10,451 nt of DNA from Treponema sp. (GTDB taxonomy: Bacteria > Spirochaetota > Spirochaetia > Treponematales > Breznakiellaceae): the NCBI GenBank assembly GCA_031258265.1, contig JAIRNB010000065.1, positions 1-10,451 on the forward strand, in the 5' to 3' direction. The notes under the pieces are model-generated. The model did not search any database and was not told the DNA's origin. It was given only the letters and a program-made list of their open reading frames with translations. Made by a program: the position numbers and the translations under genes. This document shows positions 1-7,635 of this stretch, one piece after another. Each line of letters begins with the position of its first letter. The first letter of the stretch is position 1.

Positions 1-28
1 CTGGCAGGGCCTGGCCTACGGGCCTTAA
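1..28 (+). CDS. Possible C-terminal end of an upstream plus-strand gene (partial)
   Basis: Reading from base 2, the frame gives eight codons (WQGLAYGP) and a TAA stop at 26-28. The stop lies 28 nt before the GTG start of the acetyltransferase, which is the spacing expected for two genes in one operon. Eight residues cannot identify a family. Other frames are also open to the window edge, so this is only a plausible reading. Confidence 0.22.
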
Positions 29-56
29 AAGGACTCCGCCAAGTAAGGATGCCTCT

Positions 57-545
57 GTGGAATTCCGGGAAGTAAAAAACGCCGCCCGCCTTGAATCCCT
101 GCTGGAACTTATCGGGGAAATTTGGCCGGAGGTGTTTATCCCGATCATCGGTAAAGAACAGGTGGATTACATGCTGGTCCATTACCAGGGGAGGGACGCC
201 ATTACCGCCGAAATGGAACGGGGGGTCCGTTATTTTTTAATCGAAAACGAAGGCGTTTATACCGGCTACTTCGCCTATTCGCTGGAAGAAGACAGACTGT
301 TTATCAGCAAGGTATACCTAAAAAAAGAACTCCGGGGCTTGGGGCTTTCGTCACAGGTGTTTTGTTATCTTGAGGAACTGGCCCTGAAGAATCAGCGGAA
401 AAAATTGTTCCTCCATGTGAACCGTTTTAACAAAACCGCCGTGGAGGTGTACCTGCACCGGGGCTTTGAAATCGTAAAAACCGTTGATGAACCCCTCGGT
501 GAAAAATTCTTCCTGAACGATTACTGGATGGAAAAGCGGTTGTAA
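57..545 (+). CDS. GNAT-family N-acetyltransferase
   Basis: A 162-residue protein with the GNAT fold, expected to transfer an acetyl group from acetyl-CoA to an amine in the cytoplasm. The acetyl-CoA-binding motif A lies at about residues 81-102 (LFISKVYL, then R93-G94-L95-G96-L97-S98, the usual R/QxxGxG/A loop). Motif B lies at 119-140 (LHVNRFNKTAVEVYLHRGF), and the short C-terminal tail DYWMEK is typical of RimI-like and generic GNAT proteins. The length is normal for a single-domain member. The start is GTG at 57, preceded by TAAGGA at 44-49 with a 7-nt spacer. The frame is open upstream to the window edge, so a longer form cannot be excluded, but the family usually begins about here. It converges on the opp operon, and its stop codon overlaps the U-tract of that operon's terminator. 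The acceptor substrate cannot be read from the sequence. Confidence 0.88.
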   Translation: MEFREVKNAARLESLLELIGEIWPEVFIPIIGKEQVDYMLVHYQGRDAITAEMERGVRYFLIENEGVYTGYFAYSLEEDRLFISKVYLKKELRGLGLSSQVFCYLEELALKNQRKKLFLHVNRFNKTAVEVYLHRGFEIVKTVDEPLGEKFFLNDYWMEKRL

Positions 546-566
546 AAAAGGCGGGGCAAGCCCCGC
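544..566 (-). terminator. Rho-independent terminator of the opp/peptidase operon
   Basis: The arms GCGGGG (551-556) and CCCCGC (561-566) form a 6-bp GC-only stem with a CAAG/CTTG loop. Read on the minus strand it is followed by C and six Ts (549-544), the standard intrinsic terminator layout, 6 nt past the peptidase stop. On the plus strand only a weak T-run follows, so termination of the acetyltransferase by the same hairpin is less certain. Confidence 0.8.
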
Positions 567-572
567 GGAGGC

Positions 573-2006
573 TCATTTTAACAGCTCGTCCAGTCTGATC
601 AGGGCAATCACATAGATTGGAATGGCCTCCAAAAGCCGGTTAATTTCCACGGATTCATCCTTGCCATGGGCGACGCCGAATTTCGGTTTTTCTCCCTCCG
701 GCCGGGCGGACATGGGGTAACCCGGACCGTAGGGGATGGCGTTTTTTAATTTTCTGGCGTGGGTTCCGCCGCCCATAAAATAAGGTTTGGCATCGAGGTG
801 GAGGAATTCATTGGCTGTATTGGTCAGCAGTTGAACCACCGGACTTTCGGGATCATCGTAGCGCGGACCGCTGTGGGCGATAACCTGAAAGGAAAATCCG
901 GCCTTTTTCGCCGTTTCGGCAATGCGGGTGATAACCTTTTCCCCCTGGGCATGGATGGCATAGCGGATATTGATATTTTGTTTCAAGACGCCGTTTTCAA
1001 AACGGATATAGCCGCCTATGTGGGTGGTAAAGGTCCCAATATCGTCGGTCTCTTCGATGCCCAAGCCCGCGCCTTTGTAATCGGCGAAGGCAAGGGCTAT
1101 GAACTCCAGGGACTTTTGGGCGGCGCCGGTGAATAGACCGGATTCAGAAAGGACGGCGGCGAGTTTTTGAATGGCGTTGACGCTGCGCTCAGGAAAGGCC
1201 GCGTGTCCCGCCACACCGGCGGCCTCTATTTTTATGTGCCCGTCCTGTTCGGACACCGCAAGATCCGCGCCGGCCAGGGCTTTTTTCACCATATCAATGT
1301 TCCCGTCCGTCAGGACAAAGGCGCTGTCAGGTACCATGTTGGAAGCAACGCCGCCGGAAAAATCGATGATACCCCCTGAACCGCCGGCGGAATCATCCAG
1401 GGCTATACTCAACTCCGCCTCAAGAATTCCCTTTTCCCCGTAACAGACCGGAAAAGCCGCGTCCAGAACCAGGGAAAGTTCAGGGACCCCATGGGTTTCG
1501 GCAAAATGGGTAATATCGGTCATACCGCCGGTTTCCTCATTGCCTCCCCAGACCACCCGTACCGTATGCCTAAGGGAAATACCCAGGTCCCGGAGCGCCC
1601 GCAGCACGTACAAGGACAAAACCGCCGGCCCCTTGTTGTCACTGGCGCCGCGGCCTATGACATGGCCTTCTTTTTCGATGGCGTTGTAGGGTTCGTAGGT
1701 CCAGCCGGAACCTTCGGGCACCACATCTATATGGTTGACCAGGCCGATTTCCCTTTGGGGATCGGTTCCGGGGAACAGAAAACTCAGGTTGTAGTAAGCG
1801 TCGTTATCGGTGGCAAAGCCGTATTTCTTCCCGTATTCCAGGCCCTTATCAATGACCGCCGCCGGTCCTGGGCCAAAGGGTTTGCCGTCCCCGCCTTTTT
1901 CGCAGACGCTGCGGATATTCACGAGTTTGATAATGTCCTGTACCAGTTCCTCCCGGTGGGCAGGAACCCAGGTTTCAAGCCGCGCTAACACTTCTTTCTC
2001 TGTCAT
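573..2006 (-). CDS. pepV: M20-family metallopeptidase, PepV/Sapep-like dipeptidase
   Basis: A cytoplasmic zinc dipeptidase of the M20 family, 477 residues from the chosen start. Numbered from that start, the metal-site motifs run in order: NHIDVVPEG (H92, D94), SDNKGP (bridging D123), GGNEETGG (catalytic E157 and ligand E158), LDAAFPV (D182), GHAAFPE (H268), GGGTHARKL (416 region) and AHGKDE (H447, the expected last zinc ligand). The DAAFPV and GGGTHAR motifs and the lid insertion of nearly 200 residues are PepV-like and set it apart from shorter M20 deacetylases. An ATG 30 nt upstream (2036) is in frame, but the strong AAGGGAGA sequence at about 2013-2020 sits right before the ATG at 2006, so that is the start used here. 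It is the last gene of the operon, 33 nt after the ATPase, which suggests it cleaves what the transporter imports. All key residues are present. Exact specificity (dipeptide, D-amino-acid or modified peptide) is unknown, and the symbol is by resemblance. Confidence 0.9.
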   Translation of the reverse strand: MTEKEVLARLETWVPAHREELVQDIIKLVNIRSVCEKGGDGKPFGPGPAAVIDKGLEYGKKYGFATDNDAYYNLSFLFPGTDPQREIGLVNHIDVVPEGSGWTYEPYNAIEKEGHVIGRGASDNKGPAVLSLYVLRALRDLGISLRHTVRVVWGGNEETGGMTDITHFAETHGVPELSLVLDAAFPVCYGEKGILEAELSIALDDSAGGSGGIIDFSGGVASNMVPDSAFVLTDGNIDMVKKALAGADLAVSEQDGHIKIEAAGVAGHAAFPERSVNAIQKLAAVLSESGLFTGAAQKSLEFIALAFADYKGAGLGIEETDDIGTFTTHIGGYIRFENGVLKQNINIRYAIHAQGEKVITRIAETAKKAGFSFQVIAHSGPRYDDPESPVVQLLTNTANEFLHLDAKPYFMGGGTHARKLKNAIPYGPGYPMSARPEGEKPKFGVAHGKDESVEINRLLEAIPIYVIALIRLDELLK

Positions 2007-2039
2007 TTTGATTCTCCCTTGTTGTTTCATCATCATAGC

Positions 2040-3065
2040 TTAAATATTGCTGCTTATGACGAAATTTCCTGTTTCCCGCCAATAATGGCAGCTAACGCTG
2101 TGGCCCTCCCGGACTTGTTCCTCCCCAGGGGTTTCGGTCCGGCAAATTTCACCGGCATGGGGGCACCGGGTATGGAAGACGCAGCCCCGGGGCAGGTTGG
2201 CCGGGCTGGGAAGTTCTCCCCTCAGCTTAATCCGGTTCCGCTTTTCCCAGGGTTTCTCCACCGGAATGGCCGAAAGCAGAGCCTGGGTGTAGGGGTGTAC
2301 CGGTTCCTCAAACAGGTGGTTTTTTGAACCGGTTTCCACCAGCCGGCCCAGGTACATGACGCCGATACGATCACAAAAATACCGGACAACCCCCAGATCG
2401 TGGGAGATAAACAGGTAAGTCAGATCATAGTCCTCCTGCAATTCACTCATCAGGTTGAGAATCTGAGCCTGAACCGACACGTCCAGGGCGGCGATGGGTT
2501 CATCCGCCACGATAAAGGCGGGCTTTAGCGCCAGGGCCCGGGCAATACCCACGCGCTGGCGCTGCCCCCCGGAAAACTCGTGGGGATAGCGCAGAAAGCT
2601 CTCCCGGCTTATACCGCACTTCTCCAGTACCTCTCCGGCCAGTTCCAGGGCGGCTTTCCCCCGGGCCAGACGGTGTTTTTCAATGCCCTCGGCTACGGCG
2701 TGGCCTATGCTCATCCGCGGGTCCAGGCTGGCATAGGGGTCCTGAAAGATAATTTGCATGTTCCTCCTGGCCTGGCGCATAGCCATACCGCGGAGTCTCA
2801 GGCGGGTTTCGGAGTTGTAAATATCCTGGCCCGCCAGGGATATGGCGCCCCTGTCCGGTTCCACCAGATTCAGTATGGCCCGGCCTACGGTGGATTTCCC
2901 GCAGCCCGATTCCCCCACCAGGCCAAACGTTTTGCCCCGGTTGACAGTAAAACTTATTCCATTTACCGCCTTAACCGTTTTTCTGCCGGCGGAAAAGATA
3001 CCGGTCCGAATGGGGTAATGTTTTACGAGGCTTTCCACCCGCAGGAACGGTACGTTATCAGGCAT
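2040..3065 (-). CDS. oppF: Oligopeptide/dipeptide ABC transporter ATP-binding protein (OppF/DppF type)
   Basis: The second ATPase subunit of the importer, 341 residues, at the cytoplasmic face of the membrane. The nucleotide-binding domain is complete: Walker A GESGCGKST (51-59), Q-loop Gln108 (IIFQDP), signature FSGGQRQ (164-170), Walker B FIVADEP with Glu189, and switch His222 (SHDL). The C-terminal oligo_HPY region (about 255-327) carries HPYT and a four-cysteine set, C295, C301, C308 and C326. The start ATG at 3065 lies inside the end of oppD (8-nt overlap), with AGGAGG 9 nt upstream, so the two ATPases are likely translationally coupled. The GHAVAEGI stretch and C-terminal layout favour OppF/DppF over OppD. 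Peptide versus nickel or sugar cargo cannot be read from the ATPase itself. Confidence 0.93.
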   Translation of the reverse strand: MPDNVPFLRVESLVKHYPIRTGIFSAGRKTVKAVNGISFTVNRGKTFGLVGESGCGKSTVGRAILNLVEPDRGAISLAGQDIYNSETRLRLRGMAMRQARRNMQIIFQDPYASLDPRMSIGHAVAEGIEKHRLARGKAALELAGEVLEKCGISRESFLRYPHEFSGGQRQRVGIARALALKPAFIVADEPIAALDVSVQAQILNLMSELQEDYDLTYLFISHDLGVVRYFCDRIGVMYLGRLVETGSKNHLFEEPVHPYTQALLSAIPVEKPWEKRNRIKLRGELPSPANLPRGCVFHTRCPHAGEICRTETPGEEQVREGHSVSCHYWRETGNFVISSNI

Positions 3066-4074
3066 AATGCCGCGCCTCCTCTTCCTCGCCGGGCTGGAGA
3101 CAGCGGACCAGGTGGCCCTTGTTTTTAACTTCGTTCAGGGGCGGCAGCGATTCGGTACAAGCGGCGGTTCTACGAAAACAGCGTTCCACAAAAGGGCAGC
3201 CCTGCCGGCGTTCGTAGGGGCTGGGCACCATGCCCGGAATACTATAGAGACGGCGTTTTCCGGTCTCAAGCCCGCCGGATGATTCGGCTTTCCGGGCCCG
3301 CATCAGGCCGTAGGTGTAAGGATGCAGGGGTCGGCGGTACAGTTCCTCCACCGGCGCCTTCTCCACCACGATCCCGGCGTACATCACCGCCACCTCGTCG
3401 GCCAATTCGGCGATGATCCCCAGATCGTGGGAAATAAAAAGCATAGTCAGGTTGCCGCGTTTTTTAAGAGTTTTAAGCAGGTCCAGGATCAAGGCCTGAA
3501 TGGTCACGTCCAGGGCTGTGGTGGGCTCATCGGCGATCAATAGGCTGGAGTTGCAGCTTACGGCCATGGCTATCATTACCCGCTGACGCATACCCCCGGA
3601 CAGTTTGTGGGGATAATCGTCGATCACCCGTTCCGGTTCCGGAATGCCCACAATATCCAGAATTTTAAGGCACTCCTCCAGGGCTTTTGGCCCGCGCAGG
3701 CCCTGGTGAATCCGCAGAACCTCGCCGATCTGGTAGCCGATTTTGAATACGGGGTTCAACGAAGTCATGGATTCCTGAAAGATCATGGAGATCTTCCGCC
3801 CCCGAATACCGTTCATCTCTTTTTCCGGCAGGGAAAGGAGATCCTCCCCGTTAAAAAGAATCTTTCCCTCCCACCAGCATCCCCTGGCGGGGAGAAGGCC
3901 CATTACCGCCAGGGAGGTTACGCTTTTCCCGCAGCCGGACTCCCCTACCAGGCCCAAAGTTTGTCCCCGTTTAAGAGAAAGGTTCACGTTTTGTACCGCC
4001 AGAATCCGTTCCTCCGCTTTACCAAAGCCCACCGACAGGTTCTGTATGTCCAATATTGTATCGCCTGTTATCAA
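3058..4074 (-). CDS. oppD: Oligopeptide/dipeptide ABC transporter ATP-binding protein (OppD/DppD type)
   Basis: The first ATPase of the importer, 338 residues, pairing with OppF as a heterodimer that hydrolyses ATP. Visible motifs are Walker A GESGCGKSV (44-52), Q-loop Gln100 (MIFQES), signature LSGGMRQR (158-165), Walker B LLIADEP with Glu183, the D-loop (TALDV), and switch His216. The C-terminal region has HPYT and cysteines C293, C299, C306 and C325, with the same x5/x6 spacing as in OppF. Some DppD/OppD homologues bind an iron-sulphur cluster with such cysteines; whether this one does is inference. The start is TTG at 4074, with a purine-rich GAGAGAGGGTG just upstream. No in-frame ATG precedes it, and the permease stop is only 12 nt away. 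Both ATP sites look catalytically competent. Confidence 0.93.
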   Translation of the reverse strand: MITGDTILDIQNLSVGFGKAEERILAVQNVNLSLKRGQTLGLVGESGCGKSVTSLAVMGLLPARGCWWEGKILFNGEDLLSLPEKEMNGIRGRKISMIFQESMTSLNPVFKIGYQIGEVLRIHQGLRGPKALEECLKILDIVGIPEPERVIDDYPHKLSGGMRQRVMIAMAVSCNSSLLIADEPTTALDVTIQALILDLLKTLKKRGNLTMLFISHDLGIIAELADEVAVMYAGIVVEKAPVEELYRRPLHPYTYGLMRARKAESSGGLETGKRRLYSIPGMVPSPYERRQGCPFVERCFRRTAACTESLPPLNEVKNKGHLVRCLQPGEEEEARHYA

Positions 4075-4086
4075 TTCACCCTCTCT

Positions 4087-4953
4087 CTAAACCAGGGTCG
4101 CCGTTGGGTCCAGGGCATCCCGAAGTCCATCGCCTACAAAATTGATAGAAAGGACCAAGAGGAAAACCATGATCCCTGGGGGAATCCACATCCACCACTC
4201 GCTGGAGAGGATTCTCATATTTTGGGCCGCCGAAAGCATATTGCCCCAACTAGGCTGGGGCGGCTTTACTCCCAGGCCCAAAAAACTCAGGCTTGCCTCG
4301 GAGAGTACGCCTGTGGCAATGCCCAGGGTAGCGTAAATAATTATGGGGCCCAGCACGTTGGGCAGAATATGCCGCCAGATAATTTCCACATTATTCAACG
4401 ACAGGGCCCGGGCGGCGTCGATAAATTCCCGGGAACGCAGAGACAGGGTTTCCGCCCGGACAATACGGGCCACGCCGGTCCAGTTCAAAGCGCCGACAAT
4501 GAACACCACATTCCATACGTTGGCCCCCAGCAGGGCCGCCAGGGAAATGGCAATGGCGTAGAAGGGAAAACACATCACGATGTCACAGATTCTCATGATA
4601 ATCGAATCGGCGATTCGCCCAAAAAAACCGGCGCTCATACCCAAAAGAATACCGATGGTTACCTGTACCAGGGTAGCGCAGATACCCACCATGATTGATA
4701 CCCGGCCGCCGTAAAGGAGACGGGACAGAACATCCCGGCCCAGTTCATCGGTGCCCAAAGGATGTTCCGCCGAGGGCGGGGCTTCAATACTGAAGAGATC
4801 GATCTTGTTCTGATCCCAGCGGGCGAGAACCGGCGCCAAGAGGCTTATGACGGTCAAAATTATCAGTATCACCGCCCCCGCCATGGCTAAACGGTTTCTA
4901 AGGAGCTTTTGAAACACGATCTTTCCGGGGGACAATATCTCTTTTCTTGGCAT
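4087..4953 (-). CDS. oppC: Oligopeptide/dipeptide ABC transporter permease (OppC/DppC type)
   Basis: An inner-membrane permease of 288 residues. It has an N-terminal membrane anchor (about 22-45), the OppC-type extracytoplasmic segment with HPLGTDELGRDVLSRLLYG (64-82), and further hydrophobic helices near 87-110, 126-142, 146-162, 200-218 and 259-275. The cytoplasmic EAA loop, which docks onto the ATPase, spans about 176-199 (FIDAARAL ... RHILPN). Its usually conserved glycine is a serine here (S185). The C-terminal GDGLRDALDP is the family hallmark. The start ATG at 4953 is preceded by AAGGA with good spacing, 26 nt after oppB. Together with OppB it forms the channel. Length and topology are normal. 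Confidence 0.94.
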   Translation of the reverse strand: MPRKEILSPGKIVFQKLLRNRLAMAGAVILIILTVISLLAPVLARWDQNKIDLFSIEAPPSAEHPLGTDELGRDVLSRLLYGGRVSIMVGICATLVQVTIGILLGMSAGFFGRIADSIIMRICDIVMCFPFYAIAISLAALLGANVWNVVFIVGALNWTGVARIVRAETLSLRSREFIDAARALSLNNVEIIWRHILPNVLGPIIIYATLGIATGVLSEASLSFLGLGVKPPQPSWGNMLSAAQNMRILSSEWWMWIPPGIMVFLLVLSINFVGDGLRDALDPTATLV

Positions 4954-4979
4954 AGTCTTTCCTTAGTTTTTAAGCGGTT

Positions 4980-5951
4980 TTAAGACCGGGAGCCGTACTG
5001 GATCCGGGGGTCCACCACCACATAGAGAATATCCGCCAGGAGATTAGCCAGGAGTGTTACCACCGCCACCATCATCACAATGCCCATGATCAGAGGATAG
5101 TCCCGGTTCTGTACCGCCTCGTAATTCAGCCGTCCAATGCCGGGCCAGGAAAACACCGTCTCGGTCAACAATGCCCCGGACAGAAGCGCGGGTATCTGCA
5201 TGGTCAATATGGTGATAACCGGCTTCAGCGCATTTTTCATGGCATGTTTCAGAATAACCGCCGTCCGGGGCACCCCCTTGGCCCGGGCGGTACGGATGTA
5301 GTCCTGGGAGAGGATATCCACCATGCTGGACCTCATGTAGCGCATAAGACTGGCGGTGTTCATCATGCCCAAGACAATGGCCGGCATGATAAGGTGCCGG
5401 AGTACATCGAAAAAATAGGCGAATCCGGTGTACCCGGCGCCCACGCTTATTTTCCCCGCCACGGGCAGCCACCGGAGGTCCACCCCAAAAAATTTGATCA
5501 AAAGCATACCGAAGAAGAAGGCCGGGATAGAAAGGCCGACAAAGGCCGCCACCGTGGCCAGGTAGTCGCCGATGCCGTAGCGCCGGGTCGCCGTCATGAT
5601 GCCAATGGGCAAACCAAACAGGATACTGATGACCAGAGCCGTCAGGGTAAGGGTAAGGGTGTTGCCAATTCGGGAGGCGATAATACCGGTAACCGGCGCC
5701 CGGTAATGGATGGAGTAGCCCATATTTCCCCGGAAGGCCTGGCCCGCCCATTTAAGGTATTTAAGCCACAGGGGATCATAGTAGCCCACCCGGCGGAGCA
5801 GATCTTCTTTAACCTCCGGCGGCGCTTCCGGGTCCACCATAGCGGCGTAGGGGTCCCCGGGCTGAAGGTTCACCATGATAAACACGATGATGGAAATACC
5901 TATCAGCACGGGGACAGCCTGCAGAATCCGCCGGATATAATAATTACCCAT
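4980..5951 (-). CDS. oppB: Oligopeptide/dipeptide ABC transporter permease (OppB/DppB type)
   Basis: An inner-membrane permease of 323 residues. The N-terminal helix (about 9-28) is followed by the DppB signature PGDPY (31-35) and the YDPLWLKYLKW ... NMGYS stretch (58-80) in the periplasmic loop. Helices follow at about 100-120, 130-153, 186-203, 250-268 and 288-312. The EAA loop is at about 217-243 (YIRTARAKG ... HAMKNALKP) with its glycine (G226) kept, and ETVFSWPGIG (264-273) and the VDPRI C-terminus are typical. It starts at ATG 5951, 10 nt after the binding-protein stop. The ribosome site is weak (CGGGA), so translation may depend on coupling to the gene in front. All expected segments are intact. 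Confidence 0.94.
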   Translation of the reverse strand: MGNYYIRRILQAVPVLIGISIIVFIMVNLQPGDPYAAMVDPEAPPEVKEDLLRRVGYYDPLWLKYLKWAGQAFRGNMGYSIHYRAPVTGIIASRIGNTLTLTLTALVISILFGLPIGIMTATRRYGIGDYLATVAAFVGLSIPAFFFGMLLIKFFGVDLRWLPVAGKISVGAGYTGFAYFFDVLRHLIMPAIVLGMMNTASLMRYMRSSMVDILSQDYIRTARAKGVPRTAVILKHAMKNALKPVITILTMQIPALLSGALLTETVFSWPGIGRLNYEAVQNRDYPLIMGIVMMVAVVTLLANLLADILYVVVDPRIQYGSRS

Positions 5952-5961
5952 GGGATTCCCG

Positions 5962-7608
5962 TTACCGCCTTACTTCCCAATTTTGAATGTTGTTAAACGG
6001 TTCATAGGGATACGCGCCGTAGTTAAGTACCGAAGGAGAGACGGCGTAGCCGATATTGGGAATGTAAAGCCACAGGCGGATTACCTTGTCGTTGTGGAAT
6101 TTCGCCCATTCCCGGATCAAAGGATCCCGGGCCGTGGGTTCCAGCGTACCGTTTACCCTGGCTATCAGGTCCTCTTCGTAGGGGTCCTCGAAACGTTCCC
6201 ACCAATGGTTAGTATCGTAACTGTCCACCCGAAAGGTAGCGCCCATCAGCATGGCGTCATATTCAGTGGAGGCGTTCTGTAGAATTGCCAAGGTCGAGTT
6301 AAAATCCGCCAAAATCAGCTCGGTTTCAATGCCAATATCCCGCCAGTATTGCTGCAGCACCGGCGCGGAAAGCTCCCTGGTCCGGTTGCCTGTGGGATAG
6401 TTTAGGGCCAGAATAAATTTCCGGCCGTCCTTTTCAACAATGCCATCGCCGTCAAGGTCTTTCCAGCCGGCCTCAGCCAGAAGGGATTTAGCCTTTTCAG
6501 GATTATAGGCGTATGGTTCCAGATCACCGGGATAGACGTAGGACTCCGGATGGAGCAGGGTATTCAGAATGATGCCGTGGCCGTAAAGCAGCCGGTCAAT
6601 AATGGCCTGGCGGTCCACAGCGTAAAGCAGGGCCTGGCGGACCCGGACATCCGCCAGACGGGGATCGTTATAGTCCAGGGTAACATACTGGGCTCCACTT
6701 CCCACATGCTCCACAATGGCGATTTTGTTGTCCTCGTAGAGTTTCAAATCGCTGGGGTTAAAAGACGAAAGCTCGGCGATGTCCAATTCCCCGCTGATAA
6801 GTTCCGCCTGGGCGGTGTCCCGGTTACTCACCTTGTAGATGAACTGATCGATTTTGGGCGGGCCGTCATAGTAGTCGGGATTCCGCAGCAAAGATACGTA
6901 CTGATCCGGTACATACTCGCTGAATTTGAAGGGACCGGTTCCCACAGGATTCTGGAGCAGCGATGTGGCCTCGTTCCAGGCCGATATGGGGGTGTTCTCC
7001 CATATATGCTTCGCCAGGACCGGGCGATCGGCGAAGTAAGCCAGGGCGCCGGCGTAAACGCTGGAAAAGGTAAAACTTACGGTACTGTCGTCGATAACCT
7101 TGATACCCCGAACCGAATCCGCGCTGCCGTTGTGGTACTCCTCGTAACCTTCAAGGTGGGTAGCGAAATCCGGCGTGTCGTTGGGATAATCGCCGCTGGC
7201 GGCGGCCTGGTAGGTAAAGGCCACATCCCCGGCGCTAAACGGTTTGCCATCGTGCCATTTGACTCCCGGTTTCAGATGAAAGGTGATGGTACGCTCATCG
7301 GCGGAAAACTCATAGGAGCTGGCCAGCTTGGGCTTGAAGTTCTGCTCCTGATCCACGACAACCAGGCGGTCGTAGACCACAAAGATCACGTTCCGGTCAT
7401 AGTCGGTGAAGTAGAGAAGCGGATGGAAAAGCCCGCTGGGGGAACTCCAGACCGCATAACGAAGCACCGAAGCGGCGCTGGGCGCGTCAGCGGGTTTTTT
7501 ACCGCCGCAGGATGCCAGGATCATTATTAGCAGGGAGAAGAAAACAGCCGGAATTCCAAAACCGGCTCCATTTTTTGTTAAACGAGGTTCTTTCAAATTA
7601 GTTTTCAT
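5962..7608 (-). CDS. oppA: Peptide-binding lipoprotein of the ABC importer (SBP_bac_5, OppA/DppA type)
   Basis: The extracytoplasmic substrate-binding protein, 548 residues. A signal peptide with a hydrophobic core (about 18-31) ends in the lipobox LASC, giving lipid attachment at Cys34, so the mature protein is tethered to a membrane. The SBP_bac_5 domain fills most of the rest. Visible marks are LKPGVKWHDGKPFSAGDVAF near 112-131, NPVGTGPF near 225, RQALLYAVDR near 328, and DLDGDGIVEKDG near 390. The start ATG at 7608 has ACGGAG 8-9 nt upstream. It lies between the methyltransferase-like gene (27-nt gap) and oppB (10-nt gap), the usual place for the most abundant subunit. This family also binds nickel chelates, haem and sugars, so peptide is the default rather than proven ligand. 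Confidence 0.93.
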   Translation of the reverse strand: MKTNLKEPRLTKNGAGFGIPAVFFSLLIMILASCGGKKPADAPSAASVLRYAVWSSPSGLFHPLLYFTDYDRNVIFVVYDRLVVVDQEQNFKPKLASSYEFSADERTITFHLKPGVKWHDGKPFSAGDVAFTYQAAASGDYPNDTPDFATHLEGYEEYHNGSADSVRGIKVIDDSTVSFTFSSVYAGALAYFADRPVLAKHIWENTPISAWNEATSLLQNPVGTGPFKFSEYVPDQYVSLLRNPDYYDGPPKIDQFIYKVSNRDTAQAELISGELDIAELSSFNPSDLKLYEDNKIAIVEHVGSGAQYVTLDYNDPRLADVRVRQALLYAVDRQAIIDRLLYGHGIILNTLLHPESYVYPGDLEPYAYNPEKAKSLLAEAGWKDLDGDGIVEKDGRKFILALNYPTGNRTRELSAPVLQQYWRDIGIETELILADFNSTLAILQNASTEYDAMLMGATFRVDSYDTNHWWERFEDPYEEDLIARVNGTLEPTARDPLIREWAKFHNDKVIRLWLYIPNIGYAVSPSVLNYGAYPYEPFNNIQNWEVRR

Positions 7609-7635
7609 AATCTACTCCGTTTGTTATGTTTTTCA

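Noticed and set aside
3607..4698. Long plus-strand frame of 363 codons, and similar ones at 5244-5996, 6550-7530 and 9503-10234
   Set aside because: They are antisense to genes with clear family motifs, have no start signals of their own, and their composition is that of reversed permease, ATPase, binding-protein or kinase genes.
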